From positions 1 to 11,433 of the forward strand of contig JBEBSP010000083.1 in the NCBI GenBank assembly GCA_040394255.1: a DNA stretch of 11,433 bases. The letters run 5' to 3'. This document shows positions 1 through 6,628 of this stretch, piece after piece (within the stretch, counting starts at the first letter, position 1; every line of letters starts with the position of its first letter). Source of the stretch: Agaricicola taiwanensis_A. GTDB taxonomy: Bacteria > Pseudomonadota > Alphaproteobacteria > Rhizobiales > Methylopilaceae. The position numbers and the translations under genes are program-made. The notes under the pieces were generated by a model that was not told the origin of the DNA, searched no databases, and worked only from the letters and a program-made list of their open reading frames with translations.

Positions 1-76
1 ACGCTGCATCCGGCGTCACCGGCGCACGGCATAACGCCTCCCTGTCGCAGTGGAATGGTCGCGGCGCTGGGCGGGA

Positions 77-274
77 TCAGAAATCGCTGGCCAGCCCCTT
101 GACCTCCCAGTCGCCGTAGCGCACCGGCTCCTTGCCGCCGCGGCCCATGTGCTCGGGTGGAAGGCTGGCTGCGGCGTCGATGGCGGCGCGGCGGGCCTCG
201 GCTTCGGCGAGGGCGCGCGCCGCTTCCGGCGTCAGGGGCCTTTTCGGCGGGGGCGGGGTGTCGGTTTCGGTCAT
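77..274 (-). CDS. SDHAF4-like (DUF1674) succinate dehydrogenase assembly factor family protein
   Basis: This is a 65-residue protein. Members of this family (SDHAF4/Sdh8 in mitochondria, DUF1674 in alphaproteobacteria) bind the flavinylated SdhA subunit and help assemble succinate dehydrogenase. The proline-rich N-terminus (about residues 5-12) is followed by an Ala/Glu-rich helix (about 15-35). The conserved C-terminal block ends in RYGDWEVKGLASDF, which is the family signature. The reading frame stays open upstream to an ATG at 319. I chose the ATG at 274 because AAGGAAG lies just upstream of it (278-284 on the plus strand) and the upstream residues look unlike the family. The gene is divergent from htpX, and an inverted-repeat element fills most of the gap between them. 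Its role in this organism is inferred from family membership. Confidence 0.85.
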   Translation of the reverse strand: MTETDTPPPPKRPLTPEAARALAEAEARRAAIDAAASLPPEHMGRGGKEPVRYGDWEVKGLASDF

Positions 275-339
275 GGTCTTCCTTGCGTCCGGCTTGTGTT
301 CGCCCAACATATAGGGCATCGGGAGCCAGCATGCTCCTC

Positions 340-482
340 AAAGTCTGACTTGAAATGGATGATGCCGGGCTGCAAACGGCACTTTCCTGCGCTCCGGTGC
401 TCACCTACATGGAGTAGGCTCCGCTCCGGTGCTCGGAAATCGTCGTTTTCGCCACGGCCTGACCCATTTCAAGTCAGACTTT
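340..482. repeat. Structured intergenic inverted-repeat element, copy A (full-length form)
   Basis: The outer arms, 340-358 (AAAGTCTGACTTGAAATGG) and 464-482, are perfect 19-bp reverse complements. Inside them is an imperfectly self-complementary core. TTTCC at 383-387 pairs with GGAAA at 435-439, and AAACG at 374-378 pairs with CGTTT at 444-448. Two direct copies of GCTCCGGTGCTC (391-402, 423-434) flank a small hairpin, CCTAC-ATGGA-GTAGG (404-418). The core closely matches the copy at 10783-10902 and more loosely the one at 6937-7047, but the outer arms are unique to this copy. It fills the gap between the divergent SDHAF4-like and htpX genes and ends three bases before the htpX ribosome binding site (GAGG, 486-489). 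Confidence 0.9.
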
Positions 483-498
483 CACGAGGATGAGACCC

Positions 499-1434
499 AT
501 GAATTACGTCAAGACCGCCATGCTGCTCGCGGGGATGACCGCGCTGTTCATGGCCGTCGGCTATGTCATCGGCGGCTCCGGCGGCCTGATGATCGCCTTC
601 GTCGTCGCGCTGGCGATGAACGCCTTCTCCTACTGGAACTCCGACAAGATGGTGCTGCGCATGTATGGCGCGCGTCAGGTCGACGCCCAATCCGCGCCGG
701 ACCTCCACGGCATGGTGCGGGAACTGGCGGCCAACGCGCAGCTGCCGATGCCCAAGGTCTACATCATCGAGAACCCGCAGCCCAACGCCTTCGCCACCGG
801 CCGAAACCCGCAGAACGCCGCCGTCGCCGCCACCACGGGGCTGCTGCAGCAGCTGACGCGCGAGGAGATCGCCGGCGTGATGGCGCACGAGCTGGCGCAC
901 ATCAAGAACCACGACACGCTCATCATGACCATCACCGCGACCATCGCGGGCGCGATCTCCATGCTGGCCAACATCTCCCTGTTCACGGGCGGAAACCGCA
1001 ACAACGGCGGCTTCGGCATCATCGGCACGATCGCGATCATGATCCTTGCGCCCATGGCCGCCATGGTGGTGCAGATGGCCATCAGCCGCACGCGCGAATA
1101 CGCCGCCGACCGCATGGGCGCGCAGATCTGCCGCCAGCCGCTGTGGCTCGCCTCCGCCCTGTCCAAGATCGCGGGCGCGGCGAAACGGGTGGATAACCCC
1201 GTGGCCGAGCACAATCCGGCGACCGCCCATATGTTCATCATCAACCCGCTGTCGGGCGCGCGGGCGGACAACCTGTTCTCGACCCATCCCGACACCGGCA
1301 ACCGCATCGCCCAGCTCGAACGCCTCGCGCGGGAGATGGGAGCGACGGCCCGTCCCGCCGCCACGCAGGCGGCGCGTCCGGCGTCCGGCCCATGGGGCGG
1401 AAGCGCCGGTACGCGCGGCGGACCCTGGGGTTGA
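499..1434 (+). CDS. htpX: HtpX, membrane-bound zinc metalloprotease
   Basis: HtpX is an M48-family membrane protease that degrades misfolded membrane proteins, acting alongside FtsH in envelope quality control. The product is 311 residues. Two membrane segments lie near the N-terminus (about 5-25 and 29-46) and two more follow the active site (about 141-162 and 173-195). The zinc motif HELAH is at 130-134, with the likely third ligand Glu200 in SRTREYAAD. The tail is rich in Ala, Pro and Gly. I chose the ATG at 499 because GAGG (486-489) stands nine bases upstream and MNYVKTAMLL is the usual family start. An ATG at 490 would add three residues but sits directly on that GAGG. The 3' end overlaps rsmB. 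The structured element just upstream means the promoter lies within or before it. Heat induction is known for the family in other bacteria but is not shown here. Confidence 0.95.
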   Translation: MNYVKTAMLLAGMTALFMAVGYVIGGSGGLMIAFVVALAMNAFSYWNSDKMVLRMYGARQVDAQSAPDLHGMVRELAANAQLPMPKVYIIENPQPNAFATGRNPQNAAVAATTGLLQQLTREEIAGVMAHELAHIKNHDTLIMTITATIAGAISMLANISLFTGGNRNNGGFGIIGTIAIMILAPMAAMVVQMAISRTREYAADRMGAQICRQPLWLASALSKIAGAAKRVDNPVAEHNPATAHMFIINPLSGARADNLFSTHPDTGNRIAQLERLAREMGATARPAATQAARPASGPWGGSAGTRGGPWG

Positions 1435-2789
1435 GTACCTCCCGCGTCTGGCACCGCGCCCCGAAGGTCCAGCCACCCTCGCAGGGGCTCGCCGCGCGGC
1501 GGGCCGCCACCATCCTCATCGACGGCGTGCTGCGCCGCAGGCAGCCGCTCGATGAACAGCTCGACGCCGAGGGAGGACCGCTGGCGGGCCTCGACCCGCG
1601 CGACCGCGCTCTGGCCCGCGCCATCGCAGGCATGAGCCTGCGGCGGCTCGGCAGCCTGAGGGCGATCCTGGACCGCCTGCTGGCCAAGGGCCTGCCGGGC
1701 GGCGGCGCATCCGGCCCGCTGGAGGCGATGCTCATCACCGGCGCGGCCCAGATCCTCCTGATGGAGGTGCCCGACCATGCGGCGGTCTCGCTGGCGGTGG
1801 ACCAGGCGCAGGCTCACCGCGCCACCAGGCCGTTCGCGGCGCTGGTCAACGGCACGTTGCGCAACGTCGCCCGCATGAAGGACGATTTCGCCGGGGTGCT
1901 GTCCGACCCGGTGCGGGACGTTCCCGGCTGGCTGCACGCGCGCCGTGTCGCGGCCTATGGCGCCGAGACAGCTTATGCCGTCGCGGCGGCGGAGCGGCAT
2001 GAGGCGGCGCTGGACCTGACCGTGAAGACCGATCCGGCGGGCTGGGCGGAGCGGCTCGGCGGTCTTGCCCTGCCGACCGGCACGGTGCGGCTGGCGGATG
2101 CCGGGGCGGTGCCGGAACTGGAAGGCTTCGCGGCGGGCGACTGGTGGGTGCAGGACGCCGCCGCCGCCCTGCCGGCGAAACTGTTCGGCGATCTTTCGGG
2201 CAAGCGCGCCGCCGATCTCTGCGCCGCGCCGGGCGGCAAGACCGCGCAGCTGGCGGCGGCGGGCGGCGAGGTGGTGGCGGTCGACCGCTCGCGCAAACGG
2301 CTGGAGCGGGTGCGCGAGAACATGACCCGGCTGGGCTTTACGGTGGAGACCGTCGCGGCCGATGCGGGCGAGTGGGACGGCGGCATGTTCGACGCGGTGC
2401 TGCTGGACGCGCCCTGCTCGGCCACGGGCACCATCCGGCGGCATCCCGATGTCGCCTGGCTCAAGGCGGAGAACGATATAACCTCGCTTGCCAGGCACCA
2501 GACCCGGCTGCTCGACGCGGCCGCCGGGCATGTCGCTCCGGGCGGCGTGCTGGTCTATGCCACCTGCTCGCTGGAGCCGGAGGAAGGAGAGCGCCAGATC
2601 GCGGCTCTGCTTGCGCGTGATTCGCGGTTTCGGCGGCGTCCGGTGCGGGCCGATGAGGTCGGCGGCGCGGCGGAACTCATCACGCCCGATGGCGACCTGC
2701 GCACGCTGCCTTCTCATTTTCCACATGAGAACACACGTTTTTCCGGCCTCGACGGCTTTTTCGCCGCACGGCTCGAACGAAGCGGTTAG
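1392..2789 (+). CDS. rsmB: RsmB-type 16S rRNA (cytosine-C5) methyltransferase
   Basis: This enzyme transfers a methyl group from S-adenosylmethionine to C5 of a cytosine in 16S rRNA (C967 in E. coli). The product is 465 residues. An N-terminal NusB-like helical RNA-binding domain spans about 31-165, and a Rossmann methyltransferase domain about 250-462. The SAM-binding motif is DLCAAPGGKT (275-284). The two cysteines typical of m5C enzymes are Cys342 in DAPCSATG and Cys392 in ATCSLEPEEGE. The start is uncertain. The ATG at 1392 overlaps htpX by 43 bases and has no clear ribosome binding site. A TTG at 1431 overlaps the htpX stop (TTGA), would suit translational coupling and removes only a basic leader of 13 residues. 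Family membership is secure; the exact target base is inferred by homology. Confidence 0.92.
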   Translation: MGRKRRYARRTLGLSTSRVWHRAPKVQPPSQGLAARRAATILIDGVLRRRQPLDEQLDAEGGPLAGLDPRDRALARAIAGMSLRRLGSLRAILDRLLAKGLPGGGASGPLEAMLITGAAQILLMEVPDHAAVSLAVDQAQAHRATRPFAALVNGTLRNVARMKDDFAGVLSDPVRDVPGWLHARRVAAYGAETAYAVAAAERHEAALDLTVKTDPAGWAERLGGLALPTGTVRLADAGAVPELEGFAAGDWWVQDAAAALPAKLFGDLSGKRAADLCAAPGGKTAQLAAAGGEVVAVDRSRKRLERVRENMTRLGFTVETVAADAGEWDGGMFDAVLLDAPCSATGTIRRHPDVAWLKAENDITSLARHQTRLLDAAAGHVAPGGVLVYATCSLEPEEGERQIAALLARDSRFRRRPVRADEVGGAAELITPDGDLRTLPSHFPHENTRFSGLDGFFAARLERSG

Positions 2790-2850
2790 ACAATCGGTCC
2801 GCGCGGGTTTCAGCTAGGCTGATCCGGCTGCTGGATCGAGGGTGTGACGC

Positions 2851-4584
2851 GTGCGTATCGTGTTGGCGGAGGAGACCCGTAGGGTATCCGTGGTGCTGGG
2901 CCTGACGGCCCGAGCGCTGGCCCGCCATATGCGCCGCCCGCGCTGGCTGGTCCTTCCCAAGCGCCGCCGCCCGCCCGAGCGCATGGTCATCGCCCCGCCG
3001 GACCTCAGAACCGGCGATCCCTCCATCGCCACCGATCTCTATGCCGGACGCTACGTGCTCGGCGGCGCGGTGATCGACACCGGCGGCCTGTCGGTGTTCG
3101 AGCTTCCCGCGCCGAGCCGGGCTTGGGCCGAGGACCTGCACGGCTTCGGCTGGCTGCGCCACCTCAGGGCCGCCGGCACGCCGCTGGCGCGCGCCCACAG
3201 CCGGGCGCTGCTTGAGGAGTGGATGGCCGGGCCGGGCCGGGGGACCCGTGTGGCGCGGGGCGCCGCCGTCACCGCGCGGCGGCTGATCTCGCTCCTGATC
3301 CAGGCGCCCTTCCTGCTGGACGGGGCGGAACTGCGCTTTTCCAAGAAATTCCTGCGCACGCTCGGCTCCGATGCCCGCAGGCTGGAGCGGATGGCCCTGC
3401 CGGACGGCGCGCCGCGTATCCTCGCCGCCACCGCCCTGACCATGGCGGGGCTCTGCCTGCCCAGCGAGCCGCGCGCGCTGCGGGCCGGGGCGCACCGTCT
3501 CTCGGTGGAGCTGTCGCGGCAGATCCGGGCCGACGGCGGCCATGTCAATCGCAACCCGGCCGTGCTGCTCGACCTGCTGCTCGACCTCGTGCCGCTGCGC
3601 CAGACCTACGGCGCGCGCAGCCTGGAGCCGCCGGCGGCGCTGGTGGCGGCCATCGACCGGGCCATGCCCATGCTGCGCTTCTTCCGCATGGGCGACGGCG
3701 GTTTCGCCGGCTTCAACGGCGCGGGCGCGGTTGCGGCCGACGAACTGGCGGCGGTGCTGGCCTATGACGACGCGCGCGGCCGTCCGGTGATGAATGCGAC
3801 GCACAGCGGCTACCAGCGGGTCGAGGGCGGCGACACCGTGATGGTGGTGGACGCGGGGGTTCCGCCATCGCCGCCGCTCAGTTACGAGGCCCATGCCGGA
3901 TGCCTGTCGTTCGAGATGAGCGTGGGGGTGAACCGCGTGGTGGTCAACTGCGGCGACGCCGGTCGCGGCCATGGCCGCGACCGCTGGCGGCAGGTGGCGC
4001 GCGCCACGGCGGCGCATTCCACCGCCACGGTGGCCGATACCTCGTCGGCGCGCTTCCTGTCGTCGCGGCTGATGACACGGCTGTTCGGCGCGCCGGTGGT
4101 GTCCGGCCCGCTGTCGGTGCCGGTGGAGCGGCGCGACCAGGCGGAAGGCACCATCCTCGGGGCGCGGCACGACGGCTACGCCACGCTGTTCAACCTCGCC
4201 CACCGGCGCGAGTGGAAGCTGTCGGCGGACGGCCGGCGGCTCGACGGGCTGGATGTGTTCGAGGCGGCGAAACCGGGATCGGCGGTCCGGGCGGGAACGG
4301 ACTATGCGGTTCGTTTCCACCTGCACCCCGGCGTCCGCCCCAGCCGGATGCGGGAAGGCCGCGCTGTGATCCTGACGCTCGGCGACGGATCGGCCTGGGT
4401 GTTCTCCGCCGGCAGCCGGACGATCAGCATCGAGGACAGCGTGTTCCTGGCCGATCCCGTGGGGCCACGTCACGCATCGCAGATCGTCATCACGGGCTCG
4501 GCGATCCAGGACGGCGAACTGCGCTGGAGCTTCGTGCGCGCCGAAGTGGGCGGCACGCAGCGCCGCGACGAGGAGACGGGATAG
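2851..4584 (+). CDS. Heparinase II/III-like family protein
   Basis: This is a 577-residue protein of the heparinase II/III-like group that is common in alphaproteobacteria. The family includes polysaccharide lyases of alginate and heparin type, but the substrate of this branch is not established. The N-terminal half (about 60-310) is helical and carries DGGHVNRNP (228-236), a typical block in this group. The C-terminal beta-rich domain begins near 320 and includes HAGCLSFEMSVGVNRVVVNCGD (348-369) and RATAAHST (384-391), the hallmark of the lyase-like domain. I see no convincing signal peptide: residues 11-34 are basic and only partly hydrophobic. The GTG start is supported by GAGGG at 2838-2842, eight bases upstream. 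It follows rsmB by 61 bases on the same strand, so cotranscription is likely. Family is sure; activity and location are not. Confidence 0.9.
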   Translation: MRIVLAEETRRVSVVLGLTARALARHMRRPRWLVLPKRRRPPERMVIAPPDLRTGDPSIATDLYAGRYVLGGAVIDTGGLSVFELPAPSRAWAEDLHGFGWLRHLRAAGTPLARAHSRALLEEWMAGPGRGTRVARGAAVTARRLISLLIQAPFLLDGAELRFSKKFLRTLGSDARRLERMALPDGAPRILAATALTMAGLCLPSEPRALRAGAHRLSVELSRQIRADGGHVNRNPAVLLDLLLDLVPLRQTYGARSLEPPAALVAAIDRAMPMLRFFRMGDGGFAGFNGAGAVAADELAAVLAYDDARGRPVMNATHSGYQRVEGGDTVMVVDAGVPPSPPLSYEAHAGCLSFEMSVGVNRVVVNCGDAGRGHGRDRWRQVARATAAHSTATVADTSSARFLSSRLMTRLFGAPVVSGPLSVPVERRDQAEGTILGARHDGYATLFNLAHRREWKLSADGRRLDGLDVFEAAKPGSAVRAGTDYAVRFHLHPGVRPSRMREGRAVILTLGDGSAWVFSAGSRTISIEDSVFLADPVGPRHASQIVITGSAIQDGELRWSFVRAEVGGTQRRDEETG

Positions 4585-4635
4585 GCTTGCCGGGGCCTCA
4601 TTTTCGAATGCGTGGCCGGTTGCTCGAGACGGCCT

Positions 4636-4659
4636 GCGGCCCTCTCCGGGATGGGCCGC
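4636..4659. terminator. GC-rich hairpin between convergent genes, possible two-way terminator
   Basis: GCGGCCC (4636-4642) pairs with GGGCCGC (4653-4659) across a 10-base loop. It lies in the 104-base gap where the heparinase-like gene and the EAL gene converge. There is no T-tract on either side, so it is not a classic intrinsic terminator and the call rests on position. Nothing else recognisable lies in this gap. Confidence 0.3.
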
Positions 4660-4688
4660 CTCCGGGTTCCTTCCTGCCGCGGCGGCCT

Positions 4689-6428
4689 TCAGGCCACGCC
4701 GCGCCGGGCGACTTCAAGCAAAGGGCTCGCGGCGCCCTCCAGGAGCGCAACATCGGCGGCACCGAACAGGTCGCCCTGAAGATAGTCGATCCCCATGGCG
4801 ACCAGCGCCTCGGCCGCGTCGGGGTCGTCCACGCATTCGGCCACCGTCTCGAAGCCGACGTCGCGGGCGAGGCCCACGATCGCCTTGACGAAGGCCCGAT
4901 CCTCCGCCGAGGCCATCATGCCGCGCGCATAGGCGCCGTCGATCTTCACCAGGTCGACGCCAAGCTGGCGCAGGACCTTGAACGAGGTGTAGCCGGCCCC
5001 GAAATCGTCGATGGCGATCCGCACGCCGCCGGCCTGCATCTCGCGCACGAAGGCCGCCGCCTCGTCGAGGTCCTCGATGGCCGCCGTCTCGGTGATCTCG
5101 ACCATGAGACGGCCGCTGACGCCGGGAATCAGCGCGGACAGGCCGGCCAGCAGGGCGCGCCATTCCGGATCGACCGTGGTCGCCGCCGAGACATTGACCG
5201 CCAGCCGGATGTCCGGGCGCTGGTCGAGCATGGTGAAGGCCAGCTCCAGCACGCGGCGGTCGAGTATGGAGACCACGCCGAGGCGTTCGGCGGGCCGGAT
5301 GTAGCGGCTGATGCTCTCCATGCCGGCGGGGGTCTCGATGCGCGCCAGCGCCTCGTGCCACTGCACGCTGCGGTCGCAGGCGCGCAGCACCGGCTGGAAG
5401 GCCAGGGTGACGCGCCGCGGGTTGAGCGCGGACACGAGGGCCTGCGTCAGGGTCCGGTCGAGGCGGCGGCGCTCCTCGCGCTCCGGGTTCGGCACATAGA
5501 CGCAGCAGCCGCCGCTGCGGCGGTTGCGCGCCTCGATCATGGCCTCGCGGGTGCGCATCAGCAGTTCGGCGGCGGTGCGGCCGTAGCGCGGAGCGACGGT
5601 GCCGCCGATCGCCACCTGCGGCGCGATGGGCCCCGCGAGGGTCGCCACCGGCACCTCGCGCACCGTCTCGCTGAAGCGCCGCATGGCGACTTCCAGCTCG
5701 CTCGCCTTGCAGTTGGCCAGCACCACGATGAAGGTCGTGGTGGAATAGCGGCCGATGGCGTCGCCGCCGCGCATGCGCGAGCGGATGCGTTTCACGACGC
5801 CTTCGATCAGCTGGTCGGCGACTTCGATCCCGTAGGCGTCGGTGATCGCGCCGAGGCCCTCGATGCTCAGCATGGCGAGGCCACAGGAGCCCTGCGCGCG
5901 CTTGGCCTCGTTCAGGGTTTCGTCGAGCACTTCCAGAACGCGCGTGCGATCGAGCGTGCCGGTGAGGGGGTCGGCGCGCGACAGCACGGCGCGGCGCTGC
6001 TCGGCCTCCAGACGTTCGGTCACCAGCCGGACAATGCCTTCGGCGCGCACCGGCTTGCCGTCCACGCCCGCATGCCAGATGCCGGTGTCCTCGATCCACA
6101 CCCGGCGCGCGACGCCGTTGCGGAGAACCTTCATGGGGTAGGTGATCTCATAGCGCACGCCCGCGCCGGCATCGGCCTGCGCCCCGCCGAAGACGGTGGT
6201 GTGGCGGGCGACCATGGCTTCCGGATCGACCAGGCGGGCATAGTCCGCGCCGCTGGCGATCATCTCACCGTTCTGCACGCCCAGCAGGGATGCCGCGCCG
6301 GGACTCCAGGACAGGGCGTCGCTCGCGATGTCCCAGACGTAGACAGCCTCGCCCAGTTCCCCCAGCAGGAAGGGCAAACGCTCATCGAGCGCCGCGGCTG
6401 ACGGCTGCGGCCTGTCGGGTCCGGTCAT
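4689..6428 (-). CDS. PAS-GGDEF(degenerate)-EAL protein, predicted c-di-GMP phosphodiesterase
   Basis: This 579-residue protein is predicted to hydrolyse cyclic di-GMP to pGpG and so affect motility or attachment. A PAS-like sensor domain spans about 20-145, a GGDEF-fold domain about 146-305, and an EAL domain about 325-570. The GGDEF signature is replaced by STTTF (229-233, after GRY), so cyclase activity is not expected. The EAL domain keeps the residues I can place from the family: Glu359 of EAL, Asn412, Glu444 and Glu447 in EITET, Asp474-Asp475 in DDFGAG, Lys495, Glu531 and Gln551. I see no membrane segments, so it is probably cytoplasmic. AGGAG on the minus strand (6440-6444) is 11 bases from the ATG. 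It is transcribed away from a small gene with a CtrA-type box and sigma-54 promoter between them. The signal sensed by the PAS domain is unknown. Confidence 0.93.
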   Translation of the reverse strand: MTGPDRPQPSAAALDERLPFLLGELGEAVYVWDIASDALSWSPGAASLLGVQNGEMIASGADYARLVDPEAMVARHTTVFGGAQADAGAGVRYEITYPMKVLRNGVARRVWIEDTGIWHAGVDGKPVRAEGIVRLVTERLEAEQRRAVLSRADPLTGTLDRTRVLEVLDETLNEAKRAQGSCGLAMLSIEGLGAITDAYGIEVADQLIEGVVKRIRSRMRGGDAIGRYSTTTFIVVLANCKASELEVAMRRFSETVREVPVATLAGPIAPQVAIGGTVAPRYGRTAAELLMRTREAMIEARNRRSGGCCVYVPNPEREERRRLDRTLTQALVSALNPRRVTLAFQPVLRACDRSVQWHEALARIETPAGMESISRYIRPAERLGVVSILDRRVLELAFTMLDQRPDIRLAVNVSAATTVDPEWRALLAGLSALIPGVSGRLMVEITETAAIEDLDEAAAFVREMQAGGVRIAIDDFGAGYTSFKVLRQLGVDLVKIDGAYARGMMASAEDRAFVKAIVGLARDVGFETVAECVDDPDAAEALVAMGIDYLQGDLFGAADVALLEGAASPLLEVARRGVA

Positions 6429-6520
6429 TCGCGCATGATCTCCTGATTCGAGCCGTCAGTATTCCCCAGAAGTCTTTAACGCGGCGTTCCGTCCGGCCCT
6501 TGCCATCGAGCGCTGAAACG

Positions 6521-6536
6521 TTAACATTTTGTTAAC
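6521..6536. promoter_or_regulatory. CtrA-type binding box (TTAA-N7-TTAA)
   Basis: TTAACATTTTGTTAAC matches the CtrA consensus TTAA-N7-TTAAC, and its near-perfect dyad makes it readable on both strands. It stands out as AT-rich in a GC-rich gap. It lies 93 bases upstream of the EAL gene start and 93 bases upstream of the small gene start. A GANTC site (GATTC, 6445-6449), the target of CcrM methylation in this class, is in the same gap. CtrA control of either gene is inferred from the site alone. Confidence 0.6.
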
Positions 6537-6556
6537 CAGCGCAAGCTGCGCGGCCT

Positions 6557-6572
6557 TTGGCACGGGCCTTGC
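6557..6572 (+). promoter_or_regulatory. Sigma-54 (RpoN) promoter, -24/-12 type
   Basis: TTGGCACGGGCCTTGC fits the sigma-54 consensus TTGGCACG-N4-TTGC. The invariant GG (6559-6560) and GC (6571-6572) are separated by exactly ten bases, as the holoenzyme requires. Transcription should start near 6584 and run into the gene at 6629. Sigma-54 needs an AAA+ enhancer-binding activator. I did not identify its upstream site, although the CtrA-type box sits 20 bases upstream of this promoter. Confidence 0.62.
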
Positions 6573-6598
6573 GATGTGAGGGAAGAATGATGGCGAAC

Positions 6599-6618
6599 GT
6601 CCCGAAACGGGACAGGAG
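6599..6618 (+). promoter_or_regulatory. Leader hairpin next to the ribosome binding site of the small gene
   Basis: GTCCCG-AAA-CGGGAC (6599-6613) is a perfect 6-bp stem with a 3-base loop. It is followed immediately by AGGAG (6614-6618), which is ten bases from the ATG at 6629. The hairpin would fall inside the short leader made from the sigma-54 promoter. Whether it controls translation is a guess. The ribosome binding site itself is good and supports the start at 6629. Confidence 0.35.
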
Positions 6619-6628
6619 TTGACGCGCA

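Noticed and set aside
340..482. Copy A as a classic MITE or insertion sequence remnant
   Set aside because: I see no target-site duplication at the ends, and the terminal arms differ from those of the other copies, unlike transposase-recognised termini.
759..2726. Long minus-strand open frame opposite htpX and rsmB
   Set aside because: Both plus-strand genes have complete catalytic motifs, and the antisense product resembles no family. It is a GC-driven shadow.
2680..4473. Minus-strand open frame of about 600 codons opposite the heparinase-like gene
   Set aside because: It has no recognisable domain or ribosome binding site and is antisense to a gene with family motifs.
4585..4688. Possible fourth, decayed copy of the structured element (TTTTCG, GCTCG and ACGGCCTG present)
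   Set aside because: The fragments are short, out of proper spacing, with no GCTCCGGTGCTC box and no closing outer arms.
3900..6401. Long plus-strand open frame of about 830 codons opposite the EAL gene and inside the heparinase-like gene
   Set aside because: It lacks recognisable domains, its sequence is low-complexity Arg/Gly/Ala/His-rich, and it lies antisense to a clear PAS-GGDEF-EAL gene. It is an artefact of high GC at third positions.
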